Under the pieces are notes generated by a model. That model was given only the letters and a program-made list of their open reading frames with translations. It searched no databases and had not been told where the DNA came from. Source: Membranipora membranacea (Eukaryota; Bryozoa; Gymnolaemata; Cheilostomatida; Membraniporidae). Taken from it: DNA of 64,000 bases. Shown in pieces: positions 18,386 through 30,300 of the stretch (its first letter is position 1; each line of letters starts with the position of its first letter). The translations under genes were made by a program, and so were the position numbers. Location of the stretch: NCBI GenBank assembly GCA_914767715.1, contig OU612067.1, positions 744,001 through 808,000 of the forward strand, written 5' to 3'.

Positions 18386-20771
18386 GTTATATATTTGCTG
18401 GAATGCAGTCAGGTACAGATTGTTACTGTGGTAACACATATGAGGAGTACGGTAGAGCTCCTAGTGAGAGTGAGTGTGGTACACCATGTCCCGGAGATAG
18501 CTCTCAGATGTGTGGTGGAGATATGAGGAACTCAGTCTTCAAGACAGGATATCTCGGTAATATTGTAGACTTGAGTTCTCAGTGGTTCTCAACATTTAAT
18601 TAACAGTGCTTCGCCAAAATATTCTGTACAAAATTTTAAATAGTAAGTTTATAGCTGCCTTGGACTTCAAGCTACCCTAATCACTGTTATAGCACATATT
18701 GGTGGATCATCATTGCTGCTTTGATCTTGGTATTCAGTCAAGAACTATTAAGTAAAGATGGTAAGCATGGTAGCTCACTTTTCTAACTAGGGGGGCTTTC
18801 AATTTGCTAATGTTAGGTCCTTATTATACTGGTTAGGATGTTGGAAGAACTCACGCAGTATAAGAGTGATGCCAGACCTCACAGAGATGTATGGATATAC
18901 TGCCTCTGTGGACACATGTATACAGATATGCCACGATAAAGGTGAGGTTTTCAAATGTTTGGTTATAATTATTACTTGTAAAGTGTTGAAACTGCACACA
19001 TTATAGAACAATATCACATAATGAATCTGTAAAACTTTTTGACCTGAGCCAATCATGAATAAATCTATCCTAGTCTTAGTGCTGAGACGGTTGCAAGTGT
19101 GTGTTTGTGGCATTACACTATCAAACCTTTCACATCACATTTCAATGATTGATAACGTTGTGCCACAACAATTGCAGCCGTCTGAGCACTTAGACTAGAT
19201 CTAATCAAGACAGGTATTTTATGGTACAGAGTAAAGCAAGACGCGCTACAGAGTGAGAAATATAAAAAACGAATAATACGGATAGCCGCACTGATTCACC
19301 AAAATTGACAAACCAGAACATAAAACAAACCTTAACATGCTATGGAGACCATTGTAGTGTATAAGCTTAATTTCCAGTTAAAATTCTCATTGAAGACATC
19401 AGATCCAAGTAAAAAATTGAAAAAGTCTCGCGGCCACTACATGAATTCATGGCAAACTCTCAGCTCCTAAGTAATCATGCAGCCTTTGTAACTTTTCATA
19501 TATTTTTAAAAGCCTAATTGTTTTTTATGGATGATAGGTTACAGATACGCCGATGTTCAGTGGATGTATCAATGCTGGTGTGGTAACAGATTTCACTACC
19601 TGGGTCGAGCTGAGGAGAGTGAATGTAACACTCCATTGTATTGGGATGTCCAACATTATTTTGAGGTGTATCTTAACAGTGGTCTCTTTATTAAGTTGTT
19701 GTAACTTTATTGCAGAAACTGAGTACTGTAACCTGTTAATAAAAGTGACGTTTTAAAATTGGTACTTGTAACATTAAAACACATTAAAATATTTGACATC
19801 AAATTGTTGTGAACGATTTAGAAGCAAATACAATGAAATAGAATAAAGCAACTTAATTATCTTGACTTACAAATTTTGACACCTTCACATAAGTATGGTG
19901 ATTCCTGGTTGGTGAGCTATAATATTGGTGCTGTTGTAGGTACTGAACCTATTAATAAAATGACATACAATGACTACGTACAAAAACTAGGTCACAACAA
20001 ATTTATGTGGCAATTGCATACATGTTGAATACAATTAACTTCAGATTAATTGTGCGTTTATAAATATGAAGATACATGTAAAAACAATAAAATACAAAAA
20101 ATGAACTTACGTATTCAGCCTTAGACTTAAGATATGTGTGATATGGTGGTGTAATGATACGCTAATTCTCCTGTAGTGTAGTAAATATTGAGGAGAAAAT
20201 TTTCCCAAACAGGTGGGTTTGACTATAAAACTGATTTCTTTCTACATTTTGATGTCTTAGTTGGGTGACGGCTAAATGACTAATGCTTTAAGAAAACTGT
20301 ATGATATGCGACAAGAATAGATTGTTTAGACTTGGCTAGCCATAGCTTAGATAATTTTGGGTATATAATGAGCTAGGACATAAAATTCACATCATGCTGA
20401 GAAAAAGTTACATCAAAATCTATGACCTTGCTTGAATATTGGCCTCTATTATGTAATGTTGATTTAGGTGAGGCAAAAACTGGGTGCATCACCTGTATAC
20501 CAATACACCAGAGGGAGAGGCTGTTTGCCTCACATACACTAAAATTCTAACTAAAAAACCTACTAAAAATAAAACTTGTGGTTATTGAGGTGCTAGACAC
20601 TGGCTATGCTATAATGATTTCTCAAATGTGTCCACCTTACAACTATGTGACAGTAGCTGACATGGATTGAAAAAGATAGATAGGATAGAGTGTGCTTAGA
20701 TTGTGTGATGATAATGTGATAAGGATAATGGTTATGGTGACATGATTATACATGATTTTGTAGGTAAATAC

Positions 20772-21473
20772 TTACATTTCCTCTACTGTAACTAGAGGCG
20801 CTATTCTATGCACACTCCTTGTGACCAGCACATCTGCAGACCCTGTATAATTACGTGCATTGCCACTTACCTTGTGCAGTTTGTATCTGAGTGAAACACG
20901 TCTTACTACACCATCCTTGTCTGGATGGATCGAAGCTACCTGGGCTACGTAGTACTGACTCCTCAGGCTGTTCGGGTCAGCTACTTGAACGATATCACCT
21001 ACCTGGTAGTCTGGTCTTCTGGTTTTCCACTTACTTTGGTTCACCATGGTAGGAGCGTATAATTCTGTCCATTTCTTCCAAAACTCCTCTGCTATGAGAT
21101 TTGTAAGGCCCACTCTGGTCTTTTGATTACAGATTCCAATCCTGGAGCTATCCAGGATGCTGGAGGTAGATCTACCTAGTAGTAGGCAGTTCGGCGTGAG
21201 AATGTTTATCTCAGAGTCTTCTGCCGGCATTCTTCCGAGAGGTCTCTCATTGAGCATGTTTGCAGCTTCATAACACACACTCATGAATTCTGAGGCTGTT
21301 GCTCTCTGACTTCCAATGGCAAACTTCAGGCAGCGTTTTGCGCTTTTTACCAATGCCTCCACAGCTCCTTGATTCCATGGACTGTCAGCTGGCCCAAAGA
21401 TCCACTGACAGCCGTTGTCCATTGCACTCCTGAAAAGGGTAGCACGGCTGACATTATTCCATATGTCCCGCAA
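20772..21473 (-). pseudogene. BEL/Pao integrase C-terminal fragment
   Basis: An open frame of 233 residues. The motif PADSPWNQGAVEALVKSAK resembles the region around the last catalytic glutamate of DDE integrases. The tail has the small basic C-terminal domain typical of BEL/Pao polyproteins (WKTRRPDYQVGDIV). Upstream pol is missing, so it cannot act alone. It stands inside the LTR element described here. Confidence 0.8.
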
Positions 21474-21522
21474 CTCTTTGCTGGTATGGACCAGCTGTGA
21501 TCCCGGGTCTAAATATATCCTA

Positions 21523-21689
21523 CAGTTTTCTTATAGCATTAGTCATTTAGCCGTCACCCAACTAAGACATCAAAATGTAGAAAGAAATCAGTTTTATAGT
21601 GTTTGGGTTTGACTATAAAACTGATTTCTTTCTACATTTTGATGTCTTAGTTGGGTGACGGCTAAATGACTAATGCTATAAGAAAACTG
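21523..21689. repeat. Perfect 77-base inverted repeat
   Basis: 21523-21599 and 21613-21689 are exact reverse complements around a 13-base loop. Both arms are LTR sequence; the right arm is the start of the truncated LTR copy, the left an inverted duplicate beside the integrase fragment. Confidence 0.93.
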
Positions 21690-22622
21690 AAGGATATGCG
21701 ACAAGAATAGGTTGTTTAGACTTGGCTAGCCACAGCTTAGATAATGTTGGGTATATAATGAGCTAGGACATAAAATTCACATCATGCTGAGAAAAAGTTA
21801 CATCAAATTCTATGACCTTGCTTGAATATGGGCCTCTATTATGTAATGTTGATTTAGGTGAGGCAAAAACTGGGTGCATCACCTGAATACCGATACATCC
21901 ATGTAGGGGAGATAACAAGCAAATATGTGGGGGAGGATTCAGGAATTCTATATGGGAGACACAACTCCAGTGTCCATGCCTCTCGGGATTCAATTAACTT
22001 TTTCCTTTTTGTTTTTTTAGTTTTTCTAGTTTTACTGCTTCTCAGGTTGACATATTATACATATTTCTGTTGAAGTACCTACATATTCCATCATCACAAC
22101 TTATTGCATATGGATATATATTGTAATACAAATAACGAGATGATATCATATGAGGCAATTGATCATTACTGGAAATCCTACCAAATAAACTTGTCCTGTT
22201 GGTGCAAGCTGACCTTTTACTTTTTACAAGGCTAAATTAAATAGCTCTACAACAATACCATTCCAGAAAGAAGAAAATACAATGCCTTCAATACCTGTTA
22301 AAGTAAGTCCCCAATAGAGATAAGGAGCAAAAAATGTTATTTACAAAGAAGGGGCATGTACCTCGACTGTTGCGAAGTTGGGTTCTAATCAGGATGGCAA
22401 GATATAAAGCAGTCCACTCACCATGAAAGTCAGTAGACAAGTGCTCATGTGTGTCTCTTCAATCAAGGTCACGGTCAAGTCAGTCTCTGTCATATATAGG
22501 TCAGGGCAGCTAATGATAACTCCTTAGTATGTACAGAGAGGACAACTCCAAGATACATGTACAAAGTACATGTATGACAACATGACAACAAACCTTGTGA
22601 TAGGACTACTCCACATCGACCA

Positions 22623-22703
22623 CCCACTTTTCACCTCATTTTCCATATGATACAGTACATCAGCTAGTGTGTGCTCTATAGTAGCAGATACTGCCTCAGA
22701 CAT
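22623..22703 (-). pseudogene. Orphan copy of ASH2L terminal exon
   Basis: On the minus strand an acceptor TTTTAG precedes ATGTCTGAGGCAGT, then [15 protein letters not shown], nearly identical to the true terminal exon at 31710-31796 (one residue shorter, Val to Met once). It arrived with the segmental duplication. The normal TGA is replaced by TGG, so the frame runs on about 30 codons. It is downstream of ASH2L on the same strand and keeps its acceptor, so it could serve as an alternative last exon. Confidence 0.75.
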
Positions 22704-22957
22704 CTAAAACAATGCAAGAGTTCAACGGGATAGAAATGAACCAGGAACTAAGTAATATGCTCTGTAGCAAGTAATTCTATCACACATAATTACTAAGATA
22801 AACTACTCATTGGTACTGTAAGGAGAGACCAAGGAATTCCGACAGATAAAATTACGATGGCACTTTAATAAGACTCTAACCGCTGATAATATACCTCAGT
22901 GGTCAGTCAGAACTGATAATATATGAACATTAAGAACTTAGAAAGGGGGACTATAGT

Positions 22958-23585
22958 TCATTCATCAGATTCATCTGATGGTTTGATCGCCGTCTGAGCT
23001 TGGGCTCCGTTGATTGGCAATATGTAGTGTTGACTTGACTGTAGCACAGTAATTTGAAGATACATCAGTAATGATCAGAAAGTCCATTATTTAGTTGTTA
23101 TCATTTTTAATGGGATCGTTTCATGTCTTAACAGCATCAAATTTATATAATAGGTCAATAACAAATGAAAATAAAAGAAAAAGGGGGCTGTTTTGGCTCT
23201 TTTATTACTACTGAGCATCACCGTAGAGTGGGTACATAAGCTAAGGAGTAAAAAGAGTAACGCTTGCATAAACCAAAGTGTAAAAGAGGTCTGTCTGGTA
23301 CAGTGAAGTCAAAGTTGATTCAGTGATATCTAGATGATACTTTTGGGGCAATTTAAAGATATAATATATCTTTAAATCATCTAGAAAAGCTTCCAGATCG
23401 GTCCGACCAAGCAGGAACAAAAAAGAAAAGAAATAGAAACTACGCGGTCATTGGTCACACTTTATTGCCATTTTGATACGTGATATTCAGCCTATTTAAA
23501 GGTGGATTCATATACTTATAAACACGCTGTTTGAAAGAATAGCGTATGACATCAGTGTTGATAGTGCCTTTAATGGCGCCTATCC
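22958..23585. other. Spacer between duplication units
   Basis: Unique AT-rich sequence between the two units with no recognisable gene or repeat. Confidence 0.4.
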
Positions 23586-23597
23586 TTGTGTGATGAT

Positions 23598-23705
23598 AGC
23601 TGCCTATGCAAGATCCTGGAAAGACTCATCAAATATTATGTAACACAACACACACCAATGGACTCATACCAATTTGCATACAAAACTAATCGATCAACTC
23701 AACTC
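23598..23705 (+). mobile_element. Short LINE reverse transcriptase fragment
   Basis: Translates to LCKILERLIKYYV and, a few residues on, QFAYKTNRSTQ, clearly like the reverse transcriptase of the LINE at 24.7-29.3 kb (LCKMLERQLKIYI, QFAYRQKRSTH). It sits exactly at the left edge of duplication unit 2. Confidence 0.75.
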
Positions 23706-24317
23706 AAGGTCAGATCTGACACAGCTCAGTTATTTTTTATGAGAAAGCAAAGAGATAGATATGTTAAATATCAGATGACTTTGATTTCAGATCAATCAGA
23801 AGGTGCAGGTAGTTTAGTTCGATATGATGCAATAAAAGAATATGATGCTTCCTTATTGTCCTTAGTACATGAACTCAGTGAGTTTTTAGTAACTCAAACT
23901 CCGTGAAATTGCACACTGATATTACCCTCGTTGACATCCTCTTCCTACAGGTAAGGTATCACATTCCTATGTATTGACTCAGCAATCAGCAGCGGAGTGG
24001 ATAAGGTCGCTGGTATATATTGGGATACATTAAACCTCATATATTACTGTAAATACAGGAGACGAGACAAGGATGACATCTGGGTTTCTGTTTCCGTTTC
24101 TGTTAGGTGTGAAAATTTTATCAAAACAATATTTTTAGCAAAATTAAACAGGAGCCATTTTTCATGCAATAAATTATTCTTGTAACAATTACAGATTATT
24201 GGTTTCTTTTTTCTTTTGTTTCAATTTCGTTGAAGGCTTTAATGAGTGGGTAATATCACTGACGGTAATTAATTTTCCGCCATAACTATGAACTTCTCTA
24301 CGTTGATTGTTATCTAG

Positions 24318-27300
24318 CTGCGGTATCAGCATCTTATCAGGGATGCTGGAGAGATGGAGTTGATATGGACAGAGCTCTGGAAGGACCAGCTATAAATCTC
24401 AGCTCCACTGGTACCATAAAATCATGTGTGCACTACTGCAGAGCTGAAGGTAACAATCAAAACTATAATAGTTATAATTTCTCTGTTCATGCAGAGTCTT
24501 TAACTATGGGTTATACAGTTTTTTATTTTGCTCTCACATGTATTAATATATTGTCAGGTTATATATTTTTATATTCTCAGGTTATATATTGTCAGGTTAT
24601 ATATTGTCAGGTTATATATTTATATATTGTCAGGTTATATATTTATATATTGTCAGGTTATATATTTATATATTGTCAGGTTATATATTGTCAGGTTATA
24701 TATTAATATATTCTCAGGTTATATATTTATATTGATTGATTGATAGGCTATCACAAACATTAAATGTTGCGAAAAATGGATGCATATACTTTGTCATAAT
24801 AAGAGCTTGCTACCAGTGTATGGAACTATGGACTTTTTAAAAAAAAGAATCTCATTAAGTGTGATGCACATTTGCCTCAGAAAACAGTCTTTGCCCCATG
24901 AGCTGCGATATTTAATATGTCTGAGAAAATCGTGTATAAAGTGGTCTTCATCAGAAAAACAGCACATGATAATGGATTTAGTTCTCTCTTTAACAATGGT
25001 ATCGAGATCGCCTATGTCAAGCCCTAAATTCTTGGCATCGTTGAAAACTTTTTATGTAATTTCTTGTCCTTAGCATATATGCTAGTGTGCAAAACAGGTA
25101 GACAATACATTAAGAGTGAAACTACAAAACTTTTGAACAGCATGGAGGCTAATGGCTTCGAACTCAGATACATAAAATTTTTTAACAACATACATCCTTT
25201 GACTTGCTTTGCCAGTTATTTTATGCACAAAATCTTTGAATCTTAGTTTGTTATCGATGTCTACACCAAGGTATTTTACCTTTTCACAAAATTATATATG
25301 TGTGCCATCTAGGTTCAGTTTAGGAGTGTTAGGTTTGAGACGTTGAGTAGAGAAAAGCATTTCCTTTGTCTTTGAAGCATTAAGTAGTAAATCTAAATCA
25401 GTGCATTGTTTGGAGATTCTATTAATTTCAGAAAAATAATTAGATACAACATACAGTGGTGCGCGTACCACTGCACAACACACAGGTCTTCAGCTAGAAA
25501 CCATGAGTCAAGCGCTGTTTCGAGGCCTTCTCTAGTACAACCTCCTCATGGCCGGCCCCAGCAGCATGAAGCCACCCCTGTGTGTTGATGAGCATCTCAA
25601 TCAATCTCATCGATCCCTCAGTGCATTTTGTCAGTTTCGGTGGTTTGACATAATTGGTGTGTTTACGCTGTTGCGCAACCAGGGAGGCTGCCAACTCGTC
25701 ATTGTTTCAGTGTAACAATGTTCGCCCCATCACTCTCGCTTATACTCTAAGCCAAACCGTGCAGGGAGGTTTGCTTTCCTTCAACTCATCGGCGCAACAT
25801 TGCTAATCGTCAAGGCACCCGCCCCTCGTGCCATAGTTCACTACTCAAATTCACCACATTGAGCATAGTACAACTTATACACAAGTCAGAGAGATGACTT
25901 GTTTGCGCTACAGCCAGTGGGCTGACTGTGATCTCCTGTCTCGCTCTGCCTGCCTTTTATGCGATGGCCAAGCTTTTAATCCTATGTTTGTAATGCCTTA
26001 GATCTAACTCAGACTCACTCTGGTTTTTCACCCTGCAGAGATTAAACTACTTTAATTTGAGTATTAAAGGCATAATCCCGCTTAGACTTCTACCCCGCTC
26101 AGTTTGCTAATCATCACTTAATCCCCTCAATCTAATCCTTACAAGGATTATAAACAAAGGAATTAAATGCTGGCCAACCCCACAAAACAAAGTGAGTGTG
26201 TTAAACCCCAGCTTACAAGCAATAGGACTACTTAGCTTTTGTCTTCACACAGTGCTGTTGCCAAATCCATGCAGATGCGCTTTCTGCCTCATGTACTATG
26301 CTTTTTGTGGCTTGTTTGAGTTCTCTGCCCGACAGCCCAATTCTAGTCAGAAATTTGGTAGCTGATCTAGCCATGAATCCACGGCAGCCAACTTCCACTG
26401 CGAATAATTCGCAATTCCAACCTTTGTCTTGGTATTGTGTCACCAGATCTTCGTATCTTGTCAGTTTACTCTCATGCTCGTTTGAGAGATTTTCTTCCCA
26501 AGGCACCGTCAATTCCATCAGTATTAGTGCTTTTTCTTTGTCAGACCAGACAATTAAGTCTGGTCTTTGGTTCGTGATCACAATATGCTGTGGCATGCTG
26601 AGCTGCTCTGTGAGGTCGCATCTCACCTGCCATTCTCCGCTGTTCATCAATCCCTTTTTGCGCAAAATCTTTTCACGCGCTTCACCTCCAGCATTAGCAT
26701 ATTCACACTTCTCCGTGACATATTTACACAACACTTTCAGGACTTGATTATGCCTATATGTGTATCTTCCAAGGCTCTGTGGGCAATTCGACAGAATATG
26801 TCGAAGTGTGCCCTTGGCCGAGCACTCGGCGCACTTCGAGTTCTCGGTCAAATTCCAGCGTTCCAGGTTCGCCGGGGTCGGTAGTTGATCATAAGCTGCA
26901 CCAACCAGAAAGCTGATCCTATGTGGCTCCATCGACCACATTTCTGTCCATTTGTATTACATAAGTCTAAATCATTACTAACTAATCCAATTACACAAGT
27001 GTCATCAGCGTATTTGAGTACTGTGATATTCGACAGTTTAGATGTAATCCTGTTTGTATAGATGGAGAATAATAGTGGCGAGAGTACACTGCCCTGGGGA
27101 GTTCCTGTATGAGTCAATATTGGTGCAGACAGTTGATTGTTGACCATTGTTTGCTGGACACGGTTACTCAAGAAGCTAGTTACCCATCCTATTACTCTGG
27201 TGTCGAGGTGTTGCAGCAGGGGGATTAGATACTCTACTCTGATGGTGTTGAAAGCAGAAGAAAAGTCCAAAAATAAACATCTTGCATAGTTAGAGGCTGC

Positions 27301-30300
27301 TTTGTCAATAAAATGTGTGATAGTTGTTGTAAGGCATAAGACAGCATCATGTGTTGATCTTTTCTGGCGGTAGGCAAACTGATGGCGGTCCATGACTGTG
27401 TGTTTAGTTATGTATATTTTAAGTTGTCTCTCTAGCATTTTACATAGGCAGCTGGTTATGGCTATCGGGCGGTAGTCTTTGAGTTGTGTTGGTGTGGTGA
27501 CTTTTGGTAGTGGTTTTATTACAGCAGATTTCCATAGCTTAGGTGTTGTATGTTGCTCTATAGAGTTATTGAAGAGTTTAGTAATAATAGGGGCTAGTTG
27601 GTAGGCACATATCCTAAGGACCTTAGGGATTAGTCCGTCGGGTCCAGCTCCTTTCCTAGTGTTGATTGTTTTGAGTTGTTTCAGTACATTTTCTTCATTC
27701 ACTTCAAATGGAGGAGCAGTCATTTTAGTTTCATCGATATCTGGGTTATTTACTTTAGGTTTCTCATAGCGTGCAAAGAATGTGTTCAGGTCGTCTGGTT
27801 TGAATTTTATCTCATGTTCAGTTGTAGAGGTTGATGTAGGAAGTCCATTTAATTTTTTTATATCTTTCCAAGCTCTAACCGGCTCATTGATTAGATGTTG
27901 TTGAATTCTTTTAGAGTATTCCAGTTTGGATTTGGTGATTTCTTTGGTGACTGATTTTTTAAGTTTATGATACAGTTTTCTATTTCCACTTTGGTGCGCC
28001 TTTTGTTTTTGAACAATCAAACCATCTATGTGCTTGGTAATCCATGGTTTCTGATTTGCATGCTTTTTAATTGTTTTCATTGGTATACACAGGTCCGTAC
28101 AGAAGTTTATGTAATCGGATATCACATCTGTCTGTTTATCAATGCAGGGTTCATCCAGAAGATTATCCCACAGGGTGATATCCAATCTAGCCTGTAGAGC
28201 TTTGCAGTTCTCATCTGTGATATATGAAGGTTTAGTTTTAGACAGAGGCTTGTAGCTAGGTATTAAATGCATGACATGGTGATCAGAAAGGCCCAGTTTA
28301 GCAAGTTGTTGGCAGTGACTGTAGCCGTTCTTGATTCTAGTGAAGCATTTATCCAGTATTTTATTGTTCCGAGTAGGTTTCTTGATTATTTGGTAGTAGT
28401 TGTTGAGTTTGATTGGAAATTGATTGAAGTCTCCCATAAGTAGTATGCAGGCATTAGGGTATTTAGTTTCAATTTCTTTTAGATGTGAAGTTATAGTGAT
28501 TATAGTCGAGGCGGTTGAATCTTTAAGTCTTGATTTTCCAGTGAAAGGGGTATAGCATGAGATAGAGATGATTGAAGAGAATTCTCTGGGTAGCCAGTGT
28601 GGTCTAGATTTAATTGTCATGATCTCGCAGTGATTGTCCGTGTGATTGTAGATAGTCTGATTATTTGTTGACCAGCATTTATCGATGTACATCAAAATGC
28701 CTCCTCCTATTGTTTTACCGCTGTCCTCGGGCAGCCTATCATTTCTAAACTGTTCATATCCATCTAGTTCTGTCCGTGATTTTGAGATGTCAGGGGTAAG
28801 CCAGGATTCGGTGATACATATAACATGAGAAAGATTTTTAAGTCGTTTGGTGTTTAGCAGTCCATATAATTCATCAAGTTTATTACATACAGAGTTAGCA
28901 TTTGTAAGTACAATTGCTGGTAGAGGGACTCTGCCTTGGTTCCTGCTTATGTTGACTCGTACACCTGATCGCCTTCCTCGTTTCTTAGTTTTTAATAATC
29001 CAGGATCAGTTTGTTTTACAAGTTTTTTATAGTCAGTGTTCCAAATTTCTTTTATTTGATCTCGTTGCAGGGAATTTTTAATGTCCATAATAGTAGCATA
29101 GTTCGCATACTCAAGGCTCCTCACTCCTCTTGGATGTAATATAAGGGTGAATATGAGCAGAAGTATAAGCAGAGGCTGCAATAACTGCGCCATAGTTGCT
29201 AGCAGTAATTATCACACAGGTATTAATTGTATAATAAATTAGTGAAAGGGGATTAAGAGAGAGAGCTTGAAAAGCACGTCTTATTCTCAGGTTATATATT
29301 CTCAGGTGATATATTTATATATTGTCAGGTTATATATTTATATATTGTCAGGTTATATATTGTCAGGTTATATATTTATATATTCTCAGGTTATATATTC
29401 TCAGGTGATATATTTATATATTGTCAGGTTATATATTTATATATTGTCAGGTTATATATTGTCAGGTTATATATTTATATATTCTCAGGTTATATATTCT
29501 CAGGTGATATATTTATATATTGTCAGGTTATATATTGTCAGGTTAGATGTTTATATATTCTCAGGTGATATATTTATATATTGTCAGGTTATATATTGTC
29601 AGGTTAGATATTTATATATTCTCAGGTTATATATTTATATATTCTCAGGTTATATATTCTCAGGTTATATATTTATATATATTCTCAGGTGATATATTTA
29701 AATATTGTCAGGTTATATACTTATATATTGTCAGGTTATATATTGTCAGGTTATATATTGTCAGGTTATATATTGTCAGGTTATATATTGTCAGGTTATA
29801 TATTGTCAGGTTATATATTTATATATTGTCAGGTTATATATTTATATATTGTCAGGTAATATATTTATATATTCTCAGGTTATATATTTATATATTGTCA
29901 GGTTAAATATTGTCAGGTTATATATTTGCTGGAATGCAGTCAGGTACAGATTGTTACTGTGGAAACACATATGAGGAGTACGGTAGAGCTCTTAGTGAGA
30001 GTGAGTGTGGTACACCATGTCCCGGAGACAGCTCTCAGATGTGTGGTGGAGATATGAGGAACTCAGTCTTCAAGACAGGATATCTGGGTAATATTGTAGA
30101 TTGGAGTTCTTAGTGGTTCCCGCCATTTAATTAACAGTGTTTTGCAAAAATATTCTGTACAGAAATTAAAAAAAATATCAGCCTTGGTTTCCTAATTACC
30201 CTAGGCGCCGTTGCAGCACATCTCCTACATATTGGTGACATCGTTGCTGCTTTGATCTTGGTATTCAGTCAAAAGATATCAAGTTGAGAGGCTATGTAGT

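Larger units (their letters stand above)
19637..21897 (-). mobile_element. Deleted BEL/Pao-type LTR retrotransposon in a WSC exon
   Basis: The 2261-base insert starts TGTATTGG and ends CGATACA, with TG...CA termini as in LTRs. It is flanked by the 5-base target duplication TCCAT (19632-19636 and 21898-21902). The left 871 bases (19637-20507, ending CCAATACA) form a full LTR. A direct copy of its final ~295 bases makes the right end (about 21603-21897). Between them lie an integrase fragment on the minus strand and an inverted piece of LTR. Gag, protease and reverse transcriptase are gone. No clear polypurine tract was seen beside the LTR. Element identity is strong; orientation is taken from the integrase. 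Confidence 0.82.
17144..21997 (+). pseudogene. WSC-domain gene, unit 1, last exon split by LTR element
   Basis: Exons 17144-17275, 18386-18556, 18837-18941 and 19538-19636 continuing at 21903-21997. All are phase 1, and each pair encodes one WSC domain, a Cys-rich fold found in fungal sensors and animal membrane or secreted proteins that may bind carbohydrate. Domain 1 runs from GCWRDGVDMG to CGGDMRNSVF, with CYCGN and CGTPCPGDSSQMCGG. Domain 2 runs from GCWKNSRSIR, with CWCGN and ECNTP, where the LTR element interrupts the codon series. The rest (GDNKQICGGGF) resumes after the element. Unit 2 has the unbroken exon. No signal peptide or membrane anchor was located. Probably non-functional unless the element is spliced out. 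Confidence 0.8.
16513..22957 (+). repeat. Segmental duplication, unit 1
   Basis: Unit 1 starts near the phrase AGATCTGGCACAG, matched at about 23708 in unit 2. It ends near 22957, where similarity to unit 2 (about 32037) fades. Shared content in order: upstream spacer, possible exon 16754-16915, four WSC exons, intronic satellite, 3' flank and the opposite-strand ASH2L terminal exon. Lengths differ because each unit received different retroelements later. Confidence 0.75.
24733..29281 (-). mobile_element. CR1-like LINE inserted in the satellite
   Basis: A non-LTR retrotransposon on the minus strand, 5' end near 29281 and 3' end near 24733 in a TCAA-type simple tail, as CR1/L2-like elements have. 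It carries an endonuclease-reverse transcriptase frame (26848-29193). The C-terminal part, now with stops, lies at 24740-25440 (LLLNASKTKEM follows YADD in the family). Both flanks are satellite, so it jumped into the array. A second retroelement fragment interrupts it at about 25452-26947. Confidence 0.85.

Noticed and set aside
17403-18434. Long open frames of 249-396 codons through the Tyr/Ile-rich repeat
   Set aside because: They are the satellite read in its three stop-free frames; no start context, and only the last part (from 18386) is a real exon.
20508-20520. Purine run beside the left LTR as the polypurine tract
   Set aside because: It is purine-rich on the plus strand, while the integrase indicates a minus-strand element, so it is on the wrong strand.
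26298-26747. Plus-strand open frames opposite the RLE protein
   Set aside because: Shadows of the minus-strand coding frame.
25440-26960. A target-site duplication TATGT around the RLE fragment
   Set aside because: The candidate bases do not restore the LINE reading frame, so the duplication is not certain.
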